A stretch of 64,000 bases of DNA from Botrimarina mediterranea (GCF_007753265.1 NZ_CP036349.1:1769363-1833362); one strand, 5' to 3'; shown: positions 26,183 to 35,587, numbered from the stretch's first letter. Translations and numbers: made by a program. The notes: generated by a model from the sequence alone, not told the origin.

Positions 26183-27160
26183 TCAAGAATCGCCCCGCAG
26201 GAAACGCAACACGCCCTCGATATCCTCCGGCAACGGCGCCTCGAACGTCATCCGCTTGCCCGTCGTCGGGTGGTTGAGCGTCAGGCGGTGGGCATGTAGG
26301 GCTTGCCGCTCTAAGAGGGCCGGCTCGTCGGGCTTGGCGACGCCGCCGTTCAGTTCACTCGCCGTGATGCGGCTGCGGCCGCCGTACTGCTTGTCGCAGA
26401 GGATCGGGTGGCCGATATGCGCCAGGTGGACGCGGATCTGGTGCGTGCGGCCCGTCTTGGGCTTCGCACGAAGCAGGGCGAAGCGGCGGAATCGTTCAAT
26501 GATCTCGAAGGTCGTCACCGCGTCGCGCGAGTCGGGGTGGCCCCGGCGGATCGCCTTCTTTTCGCGGATGTGCGGGTGGGGGCCGATCGGTTCATCGACG
26601 ATGTCGGCGTCGCGGTCGTACACGCCGACCATGATCGCCAAGTACTCCTTCTCCGTGGTGCGGTCCTGGAACTGGTCGGCGAGGCGTTCGTGGGCTTGGT
26701 CGTGCTTCGCGACGATGATCACGCCAGAGGTGTCGCGGTCGAGGCGATGGACGATCCCCGGCCGCGTTGGACCGCCGGTCTTACTGAGCCCCTCACCGAA
26801 GTGGTGCGCGAGCGCCGCGGTGAGCGTCCCGGCCCAGTGCCCCTTGGCGGGATGCACGACCATGCCGGGCGGCTTATCGACGACGACGATATCGTCGTCC
26901 TCGTAGATCAAGCTGAGCGCGATCGCCTCGGGCGTCGGGCCTTCGGCGGGCGCCACCAGTGAAGCCAGGAGGACGACGTCGCCGGCTTCGAGCTTATAGG
27001 CGGGACGCTCGGCCCGGCCGCTGACCGTAACGCCGCCGGCGTCGATCGACTTCTTGATGAGCGTGCGGCTGAACTGCGGCAGGCGCTCGGCGAGCAGGAC
27101 GTCGAGGCGCCGACCGATGTCGGCTTCATCGATGGTCAGTTCCAGCAGCGGCTCGCTCAC
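26183..27160 (-). CDS. RluA/RluD-family 23S rRNA pseudouridine synthase
   Basis: About 325 aa. It converts uridine to pseudouridine in rRNA, probably in 23S helix 69 if it is the RluD type. An N-terminal S4 RNA-binding domain is present (IGRRLDVLLAERLPQFSRTL), followed by the catalytic domain with HRLDRDTSGVIIVAK (catalytic Asp) and the later RTHQIRVHLAHIGHPILCDK motif. The start is GTG at 27160, which overlaps the stop of the upstream TPR-type gene (GTGA), indicating translational coupling. An rluD assignment is likely but not certain among RluA/RluC/RluD paralogues. Confidence 0.93.
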   Translation of the reverse strand: MSEPLLELTIDEADIGRRLDVLLAERLPQFSRTLIKKSIDAGGVTVSGRAERPAYKLEAGDVVLLASLVAPAEGPTPEAIALSLIYEDDDIVVVDKPPGMVVHPAKGHWAGTLTAALAHHFGEGLSKTGGPTRPGIVHRLDRDTSGVIIVAKHDQAHERLADQFQDRTTEKEYLAIMVGVYDRDADIVDEPIGPHPHIREKKAIRRGHPDSRDAVTTFEIIERFRRFALLRAKPKTGRTHQIRVHLAHIGHPILCDKQYGGRSRITASELNGGVAKPDEPALLERQALHAHRLTLNHPTTGKRMTFEAPLPEDIEGVLRFLRGDS

Positions 27161-28041
27161 TCGTCGGCCGGCTTGTCGGTGGGCGCTTCGGTCGCTGGAG
27201 CTTCGTCCGCGGCGGGCGCCTCGGCATCGGCCGACGCTTCTGCTTCGGCGGCTTCTTCCGACTCGACTGCTCCTTCCGACTCTATGGTCTCCTCGGTGGC
27301 GATGTCTTCCTCGGAGTCAACGTCTTGTAGCATGGCGTCGAGCGTCGATTCCGCCTCCTCGGACGTCATGTCCGGCAACGGGATGTTGTCCGGATCGAGA
27401 TTGTCGAGCACGCCACCCGTGCCGCCGACCGTCGTCGAGCCAGTGGCTTTCGCGGCCGTGATCCATTCATAGGATTCTTTGACAGGTTCCGATTCCAGCT
27501 GAAGGATGCGGTCCTTGGCGACCAGGGCGAAGGCGCCGGTGACACGGCCGTACTGCTTGATCGCTTCGTCAAGCTTGCCTTGCAGCTCAAGGGCGCGGCC
27601 GAGCTGGTAGGTGGCCCGCTCGGCGATGTCGCGGTGGCTCGACTTGACGAGCCGCTCGTAGACCGCGATTGCTTCCTCGATCGCCTTGTCGGCCTCGCTG
27701 CGGTTGCTGAAGAAAATCTGCGACGCCCGGTAGAGCTTGCCGTCGGCCCAAGTGGCGTCGGCCCACTCGGCGACCGGTGTGCCGGGGTTGTTGTCGGCGG
27801 CTGTCTTGAGGTCGACGAGGTCGGGGTTCCCCTGCTCGAGGGCCACGGCGAAGTCGGTCCAGCGGTCGGCCTTTGCTGCGGCGTTGGACGCCGACCAGCT
27901 ATTGACGCCGATGATCGCCGCCACCAAGACCACCAATCCCAGCAGGATTGCCGGGAGTTGCGGCTTGAGGACCTCGATCTTGTCGGCCAGCCAAGAGGCG
28001 AGCGTGTTTTCTTCGAGTTCGTGACGGTGCTGGCTGTCCAT
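27157..28041 (-). CDS. membrane-anchored TPR-type protein (YfgM/UPF0070-like)
   Basis: About 294 aa. ATG at 28041 (MDSQHRHELEENTLASWLAD) precedes a single membrane helix PAILLGLVVLVAAIIGVNSW. The exported part has TPR-like helices (AIAVYERLVKSSHRDIAERA; QLGRALELQGKLDEAIKQYG) and an Ala/Glu-rich acidic tail of about 80 residues. The layout is like YfgM, a Sec-associated TPR protein that helps periplasmic chaperones. The acidic tail is unusual. Upstream codons in frame lie in the GGGGAAAG repeat and are not used. The gene ends in a 4-nt overlap with the pseudouridine synthase gene. Confidence 0.8.
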   Translation of the reverse strand: MDSQHRHELEENTLASWLADKIEVLKPQLPAILLGLVVLVAAIIGVNSWSASNAAAKADRWTDFAVALEQGNPDLVDLKTAADNNPGTPVAEWADATWADGKLYRASQIFFSNRSEADKAIEEAIAVYERLVKSSHRDIAERATYQLGRALELQGKLDEAIKQYGRVTGAFALVAKDRILQLESEPVKESYEWITAAKATGSTTVGGTGGVLDNLDPDNIPLPDMTSEEAESTLDAMLQDVDSEEDIATEETIESEGAVESEEAAEAEASADAEAPAADEAPATEAPTDKPADE

Positions 28042-28102
28042 ATCGAAAAGGCCCGCAAGGGCAAGGGCTGGGGCGGAGCTGGGAAACCGGTATGGTAGGG
28101 GC

Positions 28103-28200
28103 AAAAAGGGGAAAGCGGAAAGGGGAATGCCGAATGTCGTCCCATTAGTTTCCTCCCCCCACTTGCTATTTCCACTTTCCCCTTTCCGCATTCCCCTTTC
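28103..28200. repeat. GGGGAAAG-type palindromic repeat (copy 2)
   Basis: Left arm AAAAAGGGGAAAGCGGAAAG plus GGGAATGC; right arm CCACTTTCCCCTTTCCGCAT plus TCCCCTTTC, ending 2 bp before the GTG start of the helicase gene. It therefore occupies the helicase ribosome-binding region as well as the divergent promoter region. Confidence 0.85.
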
Positions 28201-28202
28201 TC

Positions 28203-30287
28203 GTGCACGGTCTCAACCCCGCCCAACACGACGCGGTCCATACCCTGCGGGGGCCGCTCTTGGTGCTGGCCGGCGCCGGGACGGGGAAGACGCGCGTCGT
28301 GACGTTTCGGATCGCCGAGTTGATCCGCAGCGGGGTCCCGGCGCCGCGGATCCTGGCCGTGACGTTCACCCGCAAGGCGGCGGGCGAGATGCAGGAGCGA
28401 GCCGTCGAGCTGCTCTCCCGCGGCCGCAAGCGACAGGCCAAGAATCTCCCGAAGCCGGAGATCAGCACCTTCCACTCGCTCTGCGTCCGGGTGCTGCGGC
28501 GGCACGCCAAGCGGATGGGGTACCCCGAGCGGTTCACGATCGCGGACCGCAGCGACCAGGAGTCGCAGGCCCGCCAAGCCCTGCGCGAGATCAAGGCGCC
28601 GACCGACGCCCTGACGCCAGGCGATCTCTTGGCGCTCGTCAGCCGTTGGAAGATGTCGTCGATCCTGCCCGATGTCGCCGCTTCGCACGCCGAGAGCGAC
28701 CGCGAGCATCTAGCCGCGGTGGCGTACCGGCGCTATCAGAACAGCCTCAAGAAGGCCGGCGTCGTCGACTTCGACGATCTGTTGTTACTGACCGAGCAGC
28801 TCTTTCGTCACCACCCCGACGCGAGGCGCGAAGAGGCGAGCCGCTTCGATCACGTCCTCATCGACGAGTATCAAGATACCAACCACAGCCAATACGAGAT
28901 CGTCCGTGGCCTGGCGATGGGGCACCGCAATCTGTGCGTCGTGGGGGACGACGACCAGTCGATTTACGCCTGGCGCGGCGCCGAAGTGACGCACATCCTG
29001 TCGTTCAAGCGCGACTGGCCGGACGCCAAGGTCGTAAGGCTCGAGGAGAACTACCGCAGCCAGAGCCCGATCATCCACTTCGCCAATACGCTGATCGCGT
29101 TCAACACGGTGCGGCATGAGAAGCGGCTGATCCCGCAGCGGCCAGCTGAGGGCGAGGGGGGCGAGCGGCCCCGCATCTTGCAATTCAAGGACGAGACCGA
29201 CGAAGCCAAGAAAGTCGTCGCCGACTTGAAGGGCCTGCTCATGGCGGGTGGCTGGCGCCTAAGCGGCGAAGACCGGGAGAAGTTCCTCCGCGCGGGCGGC
29301 AAGCCGTTGCGGGCGTCGGACTTCGCCATCCTGTTCCGCACCAACGAGCAGCCCCGCGCATTCGAGCAAGAGTTGCGAGCGCAGCAGGTGCCGTACGTGC
29401 TAATCGGCGGAATGAGTTTCTACGATCGTCGCGAGGTGCGCGACGTGATCGCTTACCTCAAGCTCGTAGCCAACCCCGACGACGAGCCTTCGCTCCTGCG
29501 GGTCTTCAACACGCCCCCGCGTGGACTCGGTGACGCCGCGCGCAAGGCGTTGATGGAACGGGCGGTCGATAAAGGCGTGCCGTTGTGGCGTGTGGTGGAC
29601 GACCCCGCCAACTGGCCCGGCATGAGCGAACCGGCCCGGCGGGGTCTCAGCGACCTCCGCGACGCGGTGAAGCACTGGCGCGCCGCGGTAGGACTTGAGC
29701 CCCTAGCCGTTACGGTGCAACGCGTCATTGACGAAAGCCGCTACCTCGACGAGCTAACACGGCTCTATCCCGACGCGCAGGAGCGAGAGGCCCGTGTCGC
29801 GGCGATTGGCGAGCTCGTGAGCGCCGCGGACTCGTACGCCTCACGGAGTCGCAAGGCGACTCTCGCCCAATTCCTCGACGACATCGCCACCGGCGATCGC
29901 GACGACGGCGACAAGGACAAACAGCTCAACAGGGACGCCGTCGCGCTGATGACCCTGCACGCCGCCAAAGGCTTAGAGTTCCCGCACGTCTACCTCGTGG
30001 GCATGGAAGAGAGCATTCTTCCCCACAAGCGCTCGATCGACGGTGGAGAGATCGCGATCGCCGAAGAGAGACGCCTCGCGTACGTCGGCGTTACCCGCGC
30101 ACGCGACCGGCTGACGTTGTCGCTAGCGCTGACGCGCCGCAAGTGGGGCAAAGCCAAGGAGACCATCCCCAGCCGGTTTCTCTGGGAGATGACGGGTCAG
30201 GCGGACAACCCGAAGTACCTGGAGGCGAAGACGGGGCGGAAGATGCCAGCCCCGCACGGGAAGGGTTCGAAGAACGCCAAGCGCTAA
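28203..30287 (+). CDS. UvrD/PcrA/Rep-family ATP-dependent DNA helicase
   Basis: About 694 aa. 3'-5' DNA helicase of superfamily 1 for repair or replication restart. Motifs in order: Q motif LNPAQHDAV, Walker A AGAGTGKTRVVTFRI, Ia ILAVTFTRKAAGEMQER, Walker B DHVLIDEYQDTNHSQYEI, III VVGDDDQSIYAWRGAE, IV RLEENYRSQSPI, V ALMTLHAAKGLEFPHVYLVG and VI EERRLAYVGVTRARDRLTL. It is shorter than E. coli UvrD (720 aa) and nearer Rep in size. The start is GTG at 28203, immediately after a palindromic repeat; no purine ribosome site lies between them except the repeat itself. Confidence 0.96.
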   Translation: MHGLNPAQHDAVHTLRGPLLVLAGAGTGKTRVVTFRIAELIRSGVPAPRILAVTFTRKAAGEMQERAVELLSRGRKRQAKNLPKPEISTFHSLCVRVLRRHAKRMGYPERFTIADRSDQESQARQALREIKAPTDALTPGDLLALVSRWKMSSILPDVAASHAESDREHLAAVAYRRYQNSLKKAGVVDFDDLLLLTEQLFRHHPDARREEASRFDHVLIDEYQDTNHSQYEIVRGLAMGHRNLCVVGDDDQSIYAWRGAEVTHILSFKRDWPDAKVVRLEENYRSQSPIIHFANTLIAFNTVRHEKRLIPQRPAEGEGGERPRILQFKDETDEAKKVVADLKGLLMAGGWRLSGEDREKFLRAGGKPLRASDFAILFRTNEQPRAFEQELRAQQVPYVLIGGMSFYDRREVRDVIAYLKLVANPDDEPSLLRVFNTPPRGLGDAARKALMERAVDKGVPLWRVVDDPANWPGMSEPARRGLSDLRDAVKHWRAAVGLEPLAVTVQRVIDESRYLDELTRLYPDAQEREARVAAIGELVSAADSYASRSRKATLAQFLDDIATGDRDDGDKDKQLNRDAVALMTLHAAKGLEFPHVYLVGMEESILPHKRSIDGGEIAIAEERRLAYVGVTRARDRLTLSLALTRRKWGKAKETIPSRFLWEMTGQADNPKYLEAKTGRKMPAPHGKGSKNAKR

Positions 30288-30290
30288 TCG

Positions 30291-30447
30291 GCCTGTAGGG
30301 CCGAAATAGGATAGCCCAGCGCAACGCCCTGGGGTCACGGATACGGGTACAAAAGAAAAGCCCTGAAGAGATCGCCTCTCCAGGGCGTCGTTCATTTCTT
30401 TGGCGATGTTCACCCAGGGCGTTGCCCTGGGCTGCCCTTACAGGGCT
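30291..30447. repeat. AGCCCAGGGCAACGCCCTGG-type nested palindrome with terminator-like core
   Basis: Outer arms GCCTGTAGGGC/GCCCTTACAGGGC, middle arms TAGCCCAGCGCAACGCCCTG/CCCAGGGCGTTGCCCTGGGC, and an inner hairpin GCCCTGAAGAG-ATCGC-CTCTCCAGGGC (30360-30386). The inner hairpin has T-rich tracts after it on both strands (CATTTCTTT on plus; CTTTTCTTTT on minus), so it could stop both convergent transcripts. Confidence 0.85.
30360..30386 (-). terminator. probable bidirectional intrinsic terminator
   Basis: Stem GCCCTGAAGAG/CTCTCCAGGGC (one mismatch) with loop ATCGC. On the minus strand it is followed by CTTTTCTTTTGT; on the plus strand by GTCGTTCATTTCTTT. It lies between the convergent helicase and DUF1571 genes. 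Confidence 0.65.
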
Positions 30448-30457
30448 AAGCCTCACC

Positions 30458-31405
30458 TCACTGGAAATACTCCGGATTCTCCGGCGAGAAGTCCTTGTCC
30501 GTGAAGCCGTTGTTCAGCTTGATGTTAGTGTAGATGTACTTCTCTTCCAGGATTGGCTCTCCGCCCTGGACGGCGGGCCAGCTGAACGCCTGGTAGGCGA
30601 CCGGGATTCGCAGTTCGTTGTCGATAAAGATCTCCGCCTTGTGGTAGCGGAAGTTCTTGCGCGGCGTCGGGTGGATCGCGCGGATCATCGTCACGTCGCG
30701 GCCATCGATCGTCGCCTTGCCGTACGATACCTCGCACTCGGCGTATTTGACGTCCTGTTCGGCGATCATCACCAGCTCGGCGGTGAGGTTACGGATGCCG
30801 GCCTTCGTGATCGGGTAGCGCTGGCCATTCATCGCCATCATGCCGTCGACCGGCAGGTTCACCTTGCCGAAGCGACGCTTCCAGCCCGACCCCAGCGCGA
30901 CGAGCTTGCCGTCGTTCTGGTTCTCGACATAGAGAGCTTCCTGACCCGGATTGGGGGTGATGAATCGGGTGTAGACGCTGAAGGGCTGGTGGCGGACTCG
31001 GATCTCCATCTTCTGCGGATCGCCGAGCTGGCCGTCGAGACGCTCAACCTTGGTGAAGGTGGCCGAGTAGTCCTGGATGCGTTGGTCCATATCCACCAGC
31101 GCGCCTTTCGCGAGTCGCAGGCACGGCATCAGGGGATGCTCGCCCGGTTGCTGCGTGAGGTCGAACGGCGAGTCGATCTGCCCGCTCGCTGGCGTGACGG
31201 CGACATCACGCATCGGCGGCACGTCAACCGGCGCGGTGGCGACGGCTTGCTGTTCCGTGGCGGATTGCCCTTCGCTGGCGGTGTTCTCCGCGACGTGATA
31301 CACGGGCCGCGTCAACTGCTGAGCTTCGGCGGTGAGGGCGCCTGTCGTTGCCAGCGGCAGAACAAGGGCAATCCGAAACAGGGCAGGGAAGATGGTAGCG
31401 GGCAT
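30458..31405 (-). CDS. DUF1571 family exported protein
   Basis: About 315 aa. A signal peptide is present (FPALFRIALVLPLATTGALT ending AEAQQ), so it is secreted or periplasmic. After a low-complexity linker, the DUF1571 core covers about residues 95-310: ALVDMDQRIQDYSATFTKVE, MEIRVRHQPFSVYTRF, GRDVTMIRAIHPTPRKNFRY and IPVAYQAFSWPAVQGGEPIL. The fold resembles LolA/LolB-like lipid-binding beta sheets; a role in envelope lipid or lipoprotein handling is inferred only. ATG at 31405 has AGGAGA 12 nt upstream (CGAGGAGACCCGCAAG). Confidence 0.85.
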   Translation of the reverse strand: MPATIFPALFRIALVLPLATTGALTAEAQQLTRPVYHVAENTASEGQSATEQQAVATAPVDVPPMRDVAVTPASGQIDSPFDLTQQPGEHPLMPCLRLAKGALVDMDQRIQDYSATFTKVERLDGQLGDPQKMEIRVRHQPFSVYTRFITPNPGQEALYVENQNDGKLVALGSGWKRRFGKVNLPVDGMMAMNGQRYPITKAGIRNLTAELVMIAEQDVKYAECEVSYGKATIDGRDVTMIRAIHPTPRKNFRYHKAEIFIDNELRIPVAYQAFSWPAVQGGEPILEEKYIYTNIKLNNGFTDKDFSPENPEYFQ

Positions 31406-31590
31406 CTTGCGGGTCTCCTCGCCGGGGCGAAGGGCGGGTTCGGTAGTGAACGGGCGGCAGTCGTCGCGGGGGGACGACTCCGGTACATTACGCAGCAGGC
31501 GGGCGGCGGTCGACCTTGGGATTTGAGAGCCCGGGAATCGCGCCTGCGGCGATCCTAGACGAGCCTCGCAAGCGTCGAAAGAGTAATCCT

Positions 31591-32295
31591 GTGGCCGATT
31601 CCATCCCCCATTCCGACAGCGGCGCCAGCGGGCTCGTGGTCGCGAAGGTGATCTCCGTTCCCTTCGACGAGAACACTTACATCTTCCGTTTGGCGGACCG
31701 CCAGGACTGCATCGTCTTCGATCCGGGGCTGCAACCGGCCGCTATCGTCAAACTGCTCGACGAACAGGGCCTCACGCCCGCGGCGATTCTTTGCACGCAC
31801 GGCCACAGCGACCATATCGCCGGCAACGAGACCCTCAAGGGCCGCTGGCCCGATGCGCCGCTGGTCATCGGCCGGGGGGACGCGTCGAAGCTCACCGACC
31901 CGGTGGGGAATCTCTCGGCTGCCTTCGGATTCGAGATCATCAGCCCCGCGGCCGACCACACCGTGGTGGGGGGCGACTTCTACGAAGCGGCCGGAATGAA
32001 ATGGCGTGTGGTGGACACTCCGGGCCACTCGAGTGGGCATGTGTCGTTCGTCATCGAATCGCCCGACGGCAACACGCACACGGTGGCCGGCGACGTGCTC
32101 TTCCGCGGCTCGGTCGGCCGAACCGATTTCCCCGACGGCGACTTCGAGACGCTCCGCGAATCGATCCACTCGCAGCTCTTCACGCTGCCCGACGACACGA
32201 TCGTCTACCCCGGCCACGGGCCAACAACGACGATCGCCGAAGAGAAACGCTCGAACCCGTTCATCGGCGCGCCGGCGGGTTGGATCGAAGCGTAA
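31591..32295 (+). CDS. MBL-fold metallohydrolase (glyoxalase II-like)
   Basis: About 234 aa. The metal site is intact: THGHSDHIAG (HxHxDH), the later His in VDTPGHSSGHVSFV, Asp in TVAGDVLFRGSVGRTDFPDG, and His in VYPGHGPTTTIAEEKRSNPF. The GRTDFPDGD segment and C-terminal NPF are typical of the YcbL/GloB-like subgroup that hydrolyses thioesters such as S-lactoylglutathione or related thiol adducts. GTG at 31591 is preferred over TTG at 31516, which would add a poorly conserved extension; the start is not certain. It is divergent from the DUF1571 gene. Confidence 0.9.
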   Translation: MADSIPHSDSGASGLVVAKVISVPFDENTYIFRLADRQDCIVFDPGLQPAAIVKLLDEQGLTPAAILCTHGHSDHIAGNETLKGRWPDAPLVIGRGDASKLTDPVGNLSAAFGFEIISPAADHTVVGGDFYEAAGMKWRVVDTPGHSSGHVSFVIESPDGNTHTVAGDVLFRGSVGRTDFPDGDFETLRESIHSQLFTLPDDTIVYPGHGPTTTIAEEKRSNPFIGAPAGWIEA

Positions 32296-32319
32296 CGAAG
32301 GTCAAACCTACTCGTTCGA

Positions 32320-32395
32320 TCTGAGCCGCGGGCGGTAGCCCTCGGAGCCAAACGGATACCCGGCATACTCCGAGAGCTACCGCCCATGGCTCAGA
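32320..32395. repeat. CTGAGCC-type palindromic repeat (copy 1)
   Basis: Left arm TCTGAGCCGCGGGCGGTAGC plus CCTCGGAG; right arm CTCCGAGAGCTACCGCCCAT plus GGCTCAGA. The loop contains GGATACCCGG, close to the loop of the second copy at 47970-48046 (CGATACCCGG). Confidence 0.9.
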
Positions 32396-32439
32396 CGGAA
32401 CGCTCGGGCTTGGATAGTACGTCTAGAGTTTGCCCGAAT

Positions 32440-32766
32440 CTACGAGACGGATATCACTGCAAGGCTCATAACGAGCACCCCTGTTGCGGCTAGAATTAGC
32501 CCGGAATTCATTTTCTTCGTCCAGAACTTTCTGGCGGCGGCGAGAAGGCAGCCGCCGAGCGTCAGGTAAGACATCACGACGGTGAAACCTTTGGACATCA
32601 CCATCCAGTGAAAATCATCCGTACGGTGTCGCACTGCCAGCTCGTAGACAATCGAGCAGGCAATCATTACACCGGCAATAATTGCCATGCTTCCGATGAA
32701 TCCGGCGATGAGTGCTGGGATAAGCCACCAACGAAATCGTTGTGCCGGTTCGGTAGGTTGGTCCAT
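32440..32766 (-). CDS. small multi-pass membrane protein, function unknown
   Basis: About 108 aa. Three to four hydrophobic segments are visible: WWLIPALIAGFIGSMAIIAG plus VMIACSIVYEL, FTVVMSYLTLGGCLLAAARK, and LILAATGVLVMSLAVISVS at the C-terminus. The coding sequence is clearly AT-richer than its neighbours, which may mean recent acquisition. No motif or family is recognised. It lies between a palindromic repeat and birA, on the birA strand. Confidence 0.6.
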   Translation of the reverse strand: MDQPTEPAQRFRWWLIPALIAGFIGSMAIIAGVMIACSIVYELAVRHRTDDFHWMVMSKGFTVVMSYLTLGGCLLAAARKFWTKKMNSGLILAATGVLVMSLAVISVS

Positions 32767-32869
32767 TCGACGCCAGAAGGTTTAGTCCAGTTCGTTGCCC
32801 GTGTATAGCGTTGACGGCCCTCCGAGCGAAACTCGCATCCGCTGCCCACCTATGACTCGCGCCCGCGAC

Positions 32870-33643
32870 TCAGGCGTTCTCGGCAATATGCTCGATCGTT
32901 CCAGCGTAGAAGTTGGCGACGCCGCCGTTTGACTTCAGTCGTAGCGCCCCGTCGTCGGCGACGCCAACGCACTCGCCAGTCGTGACGAGCTCGCCGACAC
33001 GGAGGGTGACGATTCTGCTCGTGAGCACACAAGCGAAGCGAGCAGCCTGGATCGGGGACGCGTCGCCCGACTCGATTTGCCTTAGGCGATCGTCGTACGC
33101 CCACAAGAACGCGGCGAGCACCGATTGCCGCGTTATTTCCGCATACTCGACAAGCGAGGTGGCGCGGGCTCGCACTTCGGCCGGCGCCTGATCGAACCGG
33201 TTCCTCACGTTGATCCCTACACCGACCACTAGGGTTCCCGGCAGTGGCGCTTCGATCAGCACGCCAGCTAGTTTCCTGCCGTCGAGGTAGACGTCGTTCG
33301 GCCACTTCACGCCAGCGACCAGCCCGGTCGTCTCGCGGACGGCGTCGCTGATAGCGACGGCTGTCGCCAGCGATATCAGACCGTACCGCGACGGCGAAAG
33401 GCCACGCAGTGCGGCGTCTACAGCGATGCTGAACGTCAACGCCCCGTCCGCTGTCCACCAGCGGTTGGCGCCGCGGCCACGACCGTCGGTTTGCCGATCC
33501 GCCACGACGAGGGCCGGGAGCCCTGCGCCAATTGCGAGAAGTTCACGGGCGCGATCGTTCGTAGAGCCAAGCTCGGCGTGTACCTCAACGGTTCTAGCCA
33601 ACGGCGCGTCACGCAGCGCGGCTACGTCCAAGGCGTCGTTCAC
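32870..33643 (-). CDS. birA: biotin--[acetyl-CoA carboxylase] ligase
   Basis: About 257 aa, the short form without an N-terminal DNA-binding domain, so it is an enzyme only and not the biotin repressor. It attaches biotin to the carboxyl carrier protein of acetyl-CoA carboxylase. Motifs: GSTNDRARELLA, the ATP/biotin loop DGRGRGANRWW, KWPNDVYLDGRKLAGVLIEA and VVGVGINV. ATG at 33643 overlaps the stop of the upstream histidine kinase gene by 4 nt (ATGA), so the two are translated together, although no functional link is evident. Confidence 0.94.
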   Translation of the reverse strand: MNDALDVAALRDAPLARTVEVHAELGSTNDRARELLAIGAGLPALVVADRQTDGRGRGANRWWTADGALTFSIAVDAALRGLSPSRYGLISLATAVAISDAVRETTGLVAGVKWPNDVYLDGRKLAGVLIEAPLPGTLVVGVGINVRNRFDQAPAEVRARATSLVEYAEITRQSVLAAFLWAYDDRLRQIESGDASPIQAARFACVLTSRIVTLRVGELVTTGECVGVADDGALRLKSNGGVANFYAGTIEHIAENA

Positions 33644-35430
33644 GGCGTCGGCGGTCGCATGAAGTCTTCTTGCTCTGCCTCCTCATTCCCATCGTTCGGC
33701 GGGCCAGCGATCGGCAGGCGTATGTGGAACACGCTGCCACGGCCGAGTTGGCTCTCGACTTCGACCGTGCCCCCGTGCTCCTCGGCGATCTTCATCGTCA
33801 CCGCCAAGCCCAGACCGGTTCCCTTGGCGCCCTTGCTCGACTCGAACGCCCGGAAGATCGTGGGCAAGCGATCGAGCGGGATTCCCGAGCCGTTGTCCGC
33901 CACCGTGACCGTAGCGATCTCTTGAACCGCATCGGTGTTGGAAGTGATGACGACGCGGCCGCGCGGGCTCTCCTCGCAGGCGTCGATCGCGTTGGTGACG
34001 ACATTGAGCACCGCACGGTGGACGGCCTCGGGGTCGGCCATGATCGTTGATACGTCGGCGCCCGGTGACCAAGCGAGATCAACTCCTTGCTCGTCGGCCC
34101 GCGACTGCATCAGTTCGATGACATCGCTCACGACCGCGTTGAGGTCGGTTGGTTCGGGGTCGGGCTTGCGCTCTTTGCTGTAGGAGAGCATGTCCATTAC
34201 CAGCGACGAGATCCGCTCCTGGTTCTTCTCGACGATCCCCCAGCCCTTCTGGATCGTCTCCACCGATTTGACGGCCGCGTCCGAATCTATCTCACCGTTA
34301 TTGAACGCCTTGCCGTGGTCGCCGAGACCAAGCTCGATCAAATAGCTGCCGCCGCGGACGCCCTGGAGGATGTTTTTGATATGGTGCGAAAGCGTGGCGA
34401 TCGTTTGCCCGACCGCCGCGAGCCGTTCGGCTTGGACCATCGCCCGATAGTGCGACGTGTCCTCGACGGCAAGCGCCGCTTGGTGAGCGATCGCCACCAT
34501 GAGCTTGAGGTGCTCTTCGCCAAACTTGTTGGCGCTCTGCATCTCGAGCATCTGCTTCGGCGTGATCGACGTATCGATGTAGATCACGCCTACCAAGCCG
34601 TAGCGTCCCTGCATTGGCACGCAGATCGCCTCTCGGACGCCCATCGACATGATGCTGCCGGCGGGGTCCCAACGGCTGTCATCGCCGGCGTTGCTGGTCA
34701 GGACGCCCTCGCCGCGGCCGATGACGTAGTCGAGGATTGTCTGGCTGATGGCGATCTTAGGGCTGTCGCTCTCGGAGCCATCGGCTGTCGCCGGGGCGAC
34801 GCCGCGGCGTAGCCGCCGCACGCGCGGAGTGAGGCGGCCCGACTCGTCGTCCTTGAGCATGATGCAGCCACGGTCGGCGTCGACCCACTCGAAGATCATG
34901 TCCATGATCCGAGTGATGAGCTGATCGATATCGAGCGTGTGACTGACCGCCAGCGACGTGCGGTACATCAGCTGCAAGTTGCTCCGCGCCCGTGCGAGCC
35001 AAGGGCTCTGCGTCTGGTCCGCGGGGGTGGCGAGCAGGTCGCTCCCTTCCGATTGGCTGATCGAGTGGAGGATCCGTGAGCCATCGTCGTAGCCGCTGGA
35101 GCCGACGATGCTGACATCCCCCTCGGCGTCGGCGACCGACCCGGCGGCGCCGGTGTAGAGCAGCAGGGTGCGGCCCATCTGGACCTGATCACCGGAGAGC
35201 AGCCGCTTCTCACGGATCCGCTGGCCGTTGACGAAGGTGCCGTTCGAGCTGTTTAGGTCGCGGAGGACGAACTCGTCGCCCGTCTGCTCGAAAACGGCGT
35301 GCTTGCGAGAAACCTCGGTGTCGTGCAGCTGGATCGCATTGCCACCGACGCGTCCGACGCCGACGAGGGGCTCGTCAAGCGGGAAACGCAAGCCTTGGTC
35401 GCGGCCTTGGATGACGAAGAGCGACGGCAC
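33640..35430 (-). CDS. FHA-GAF sensor histidine kinase
   Basis: About 596 aa, no membrane segment, so a cytoplasmic kinase. Residues 1-95: FHA phosphothreonine-binding domain (VGVGRVGGNAIQL; VSRKHAVFE; DLNSSNGTFVNGQRI). Central part: GAF sensor (about 190-350; REAICVPMQGRYGLVGVIYI). C-terminal part: H-box LSHHIKNILQGVRGGSYL, N-box VLNVVTNAIDACEE, G1 VADNGSGIP and G2 KGAKGTGLGLAVTMKI. The FHA domain suggests input from a Ser/Thr kinase. The start is uncertain: GTG at 35430 (PSLFVIQGRDQG follows) begins at the FHA domain, whereas upstream sequence in frame to 35778 shows no conservation. It overlaps birA by 4 nt. Confidence 0.88.
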   Translation of the reverse strand: MPSLFVIQGRDQGLRFPLDEPLVGVGRVGGNAIQLHDTEVSRKHAVFEQTGDEFVLRDLNSSNGTFVNGQRIREKRLLSGDQVQMGRTLLLYTGAAGSVADAEGDVSIVGSSGYDDGSRILHSISQSEGSDLLATPADQTQSPWLARARSNLQLMYRTSLAVSHTLDIDQLITRIMDMIFEWVDADRGCIMLKDDESGRLTPRVRRLRRGVAPATADGSESDSPKIAISQTILDYVIGRGEGVLTSNAGDDSRWDPAGSIMSMGVREAICVPMQGRYGLVGVIYIDTSITPKQMLEMQSANKFGEEHLKLMVAIAHQAALAVEDTSHYRAMVQAERLAAVGQTIATLSHHIKNILQGVRGGSYLIELGLGDHGKAFNNGEIDSDAAVKSVETIQKGWGIVEKNQERISSLVMDMLSYSKERKPDPEPTDLNAVVSDVIELMQSRADEQGVDLAWSPGADVSTIMADPEAVHRAVLNVVTNAIDACEESPRGRVVITSNTDAVQEIATVTVADNGSGIPLDRLPTIFRAFESSKGAKGTGLGLAVTMKIAEEHGGTVEVESQLGRGSVFHIRLPIAGPPNDGNEEAEQEDFMRPPTP

Positions 35431-35587
35431 GTTGGGGGGGCTACGCGTCACTGCGTAGCGCGGCGGGGGGACGGTCGGACGAGTTTCGTGGAGGGAAACG
35501 CTCGGCTCCGCCCCGCAACGAATCGCGTCCGCTGACGCTACTTCCCGCCTGGAAAGCTGATGCTTGAACCCTGATAAGTGGGCGACG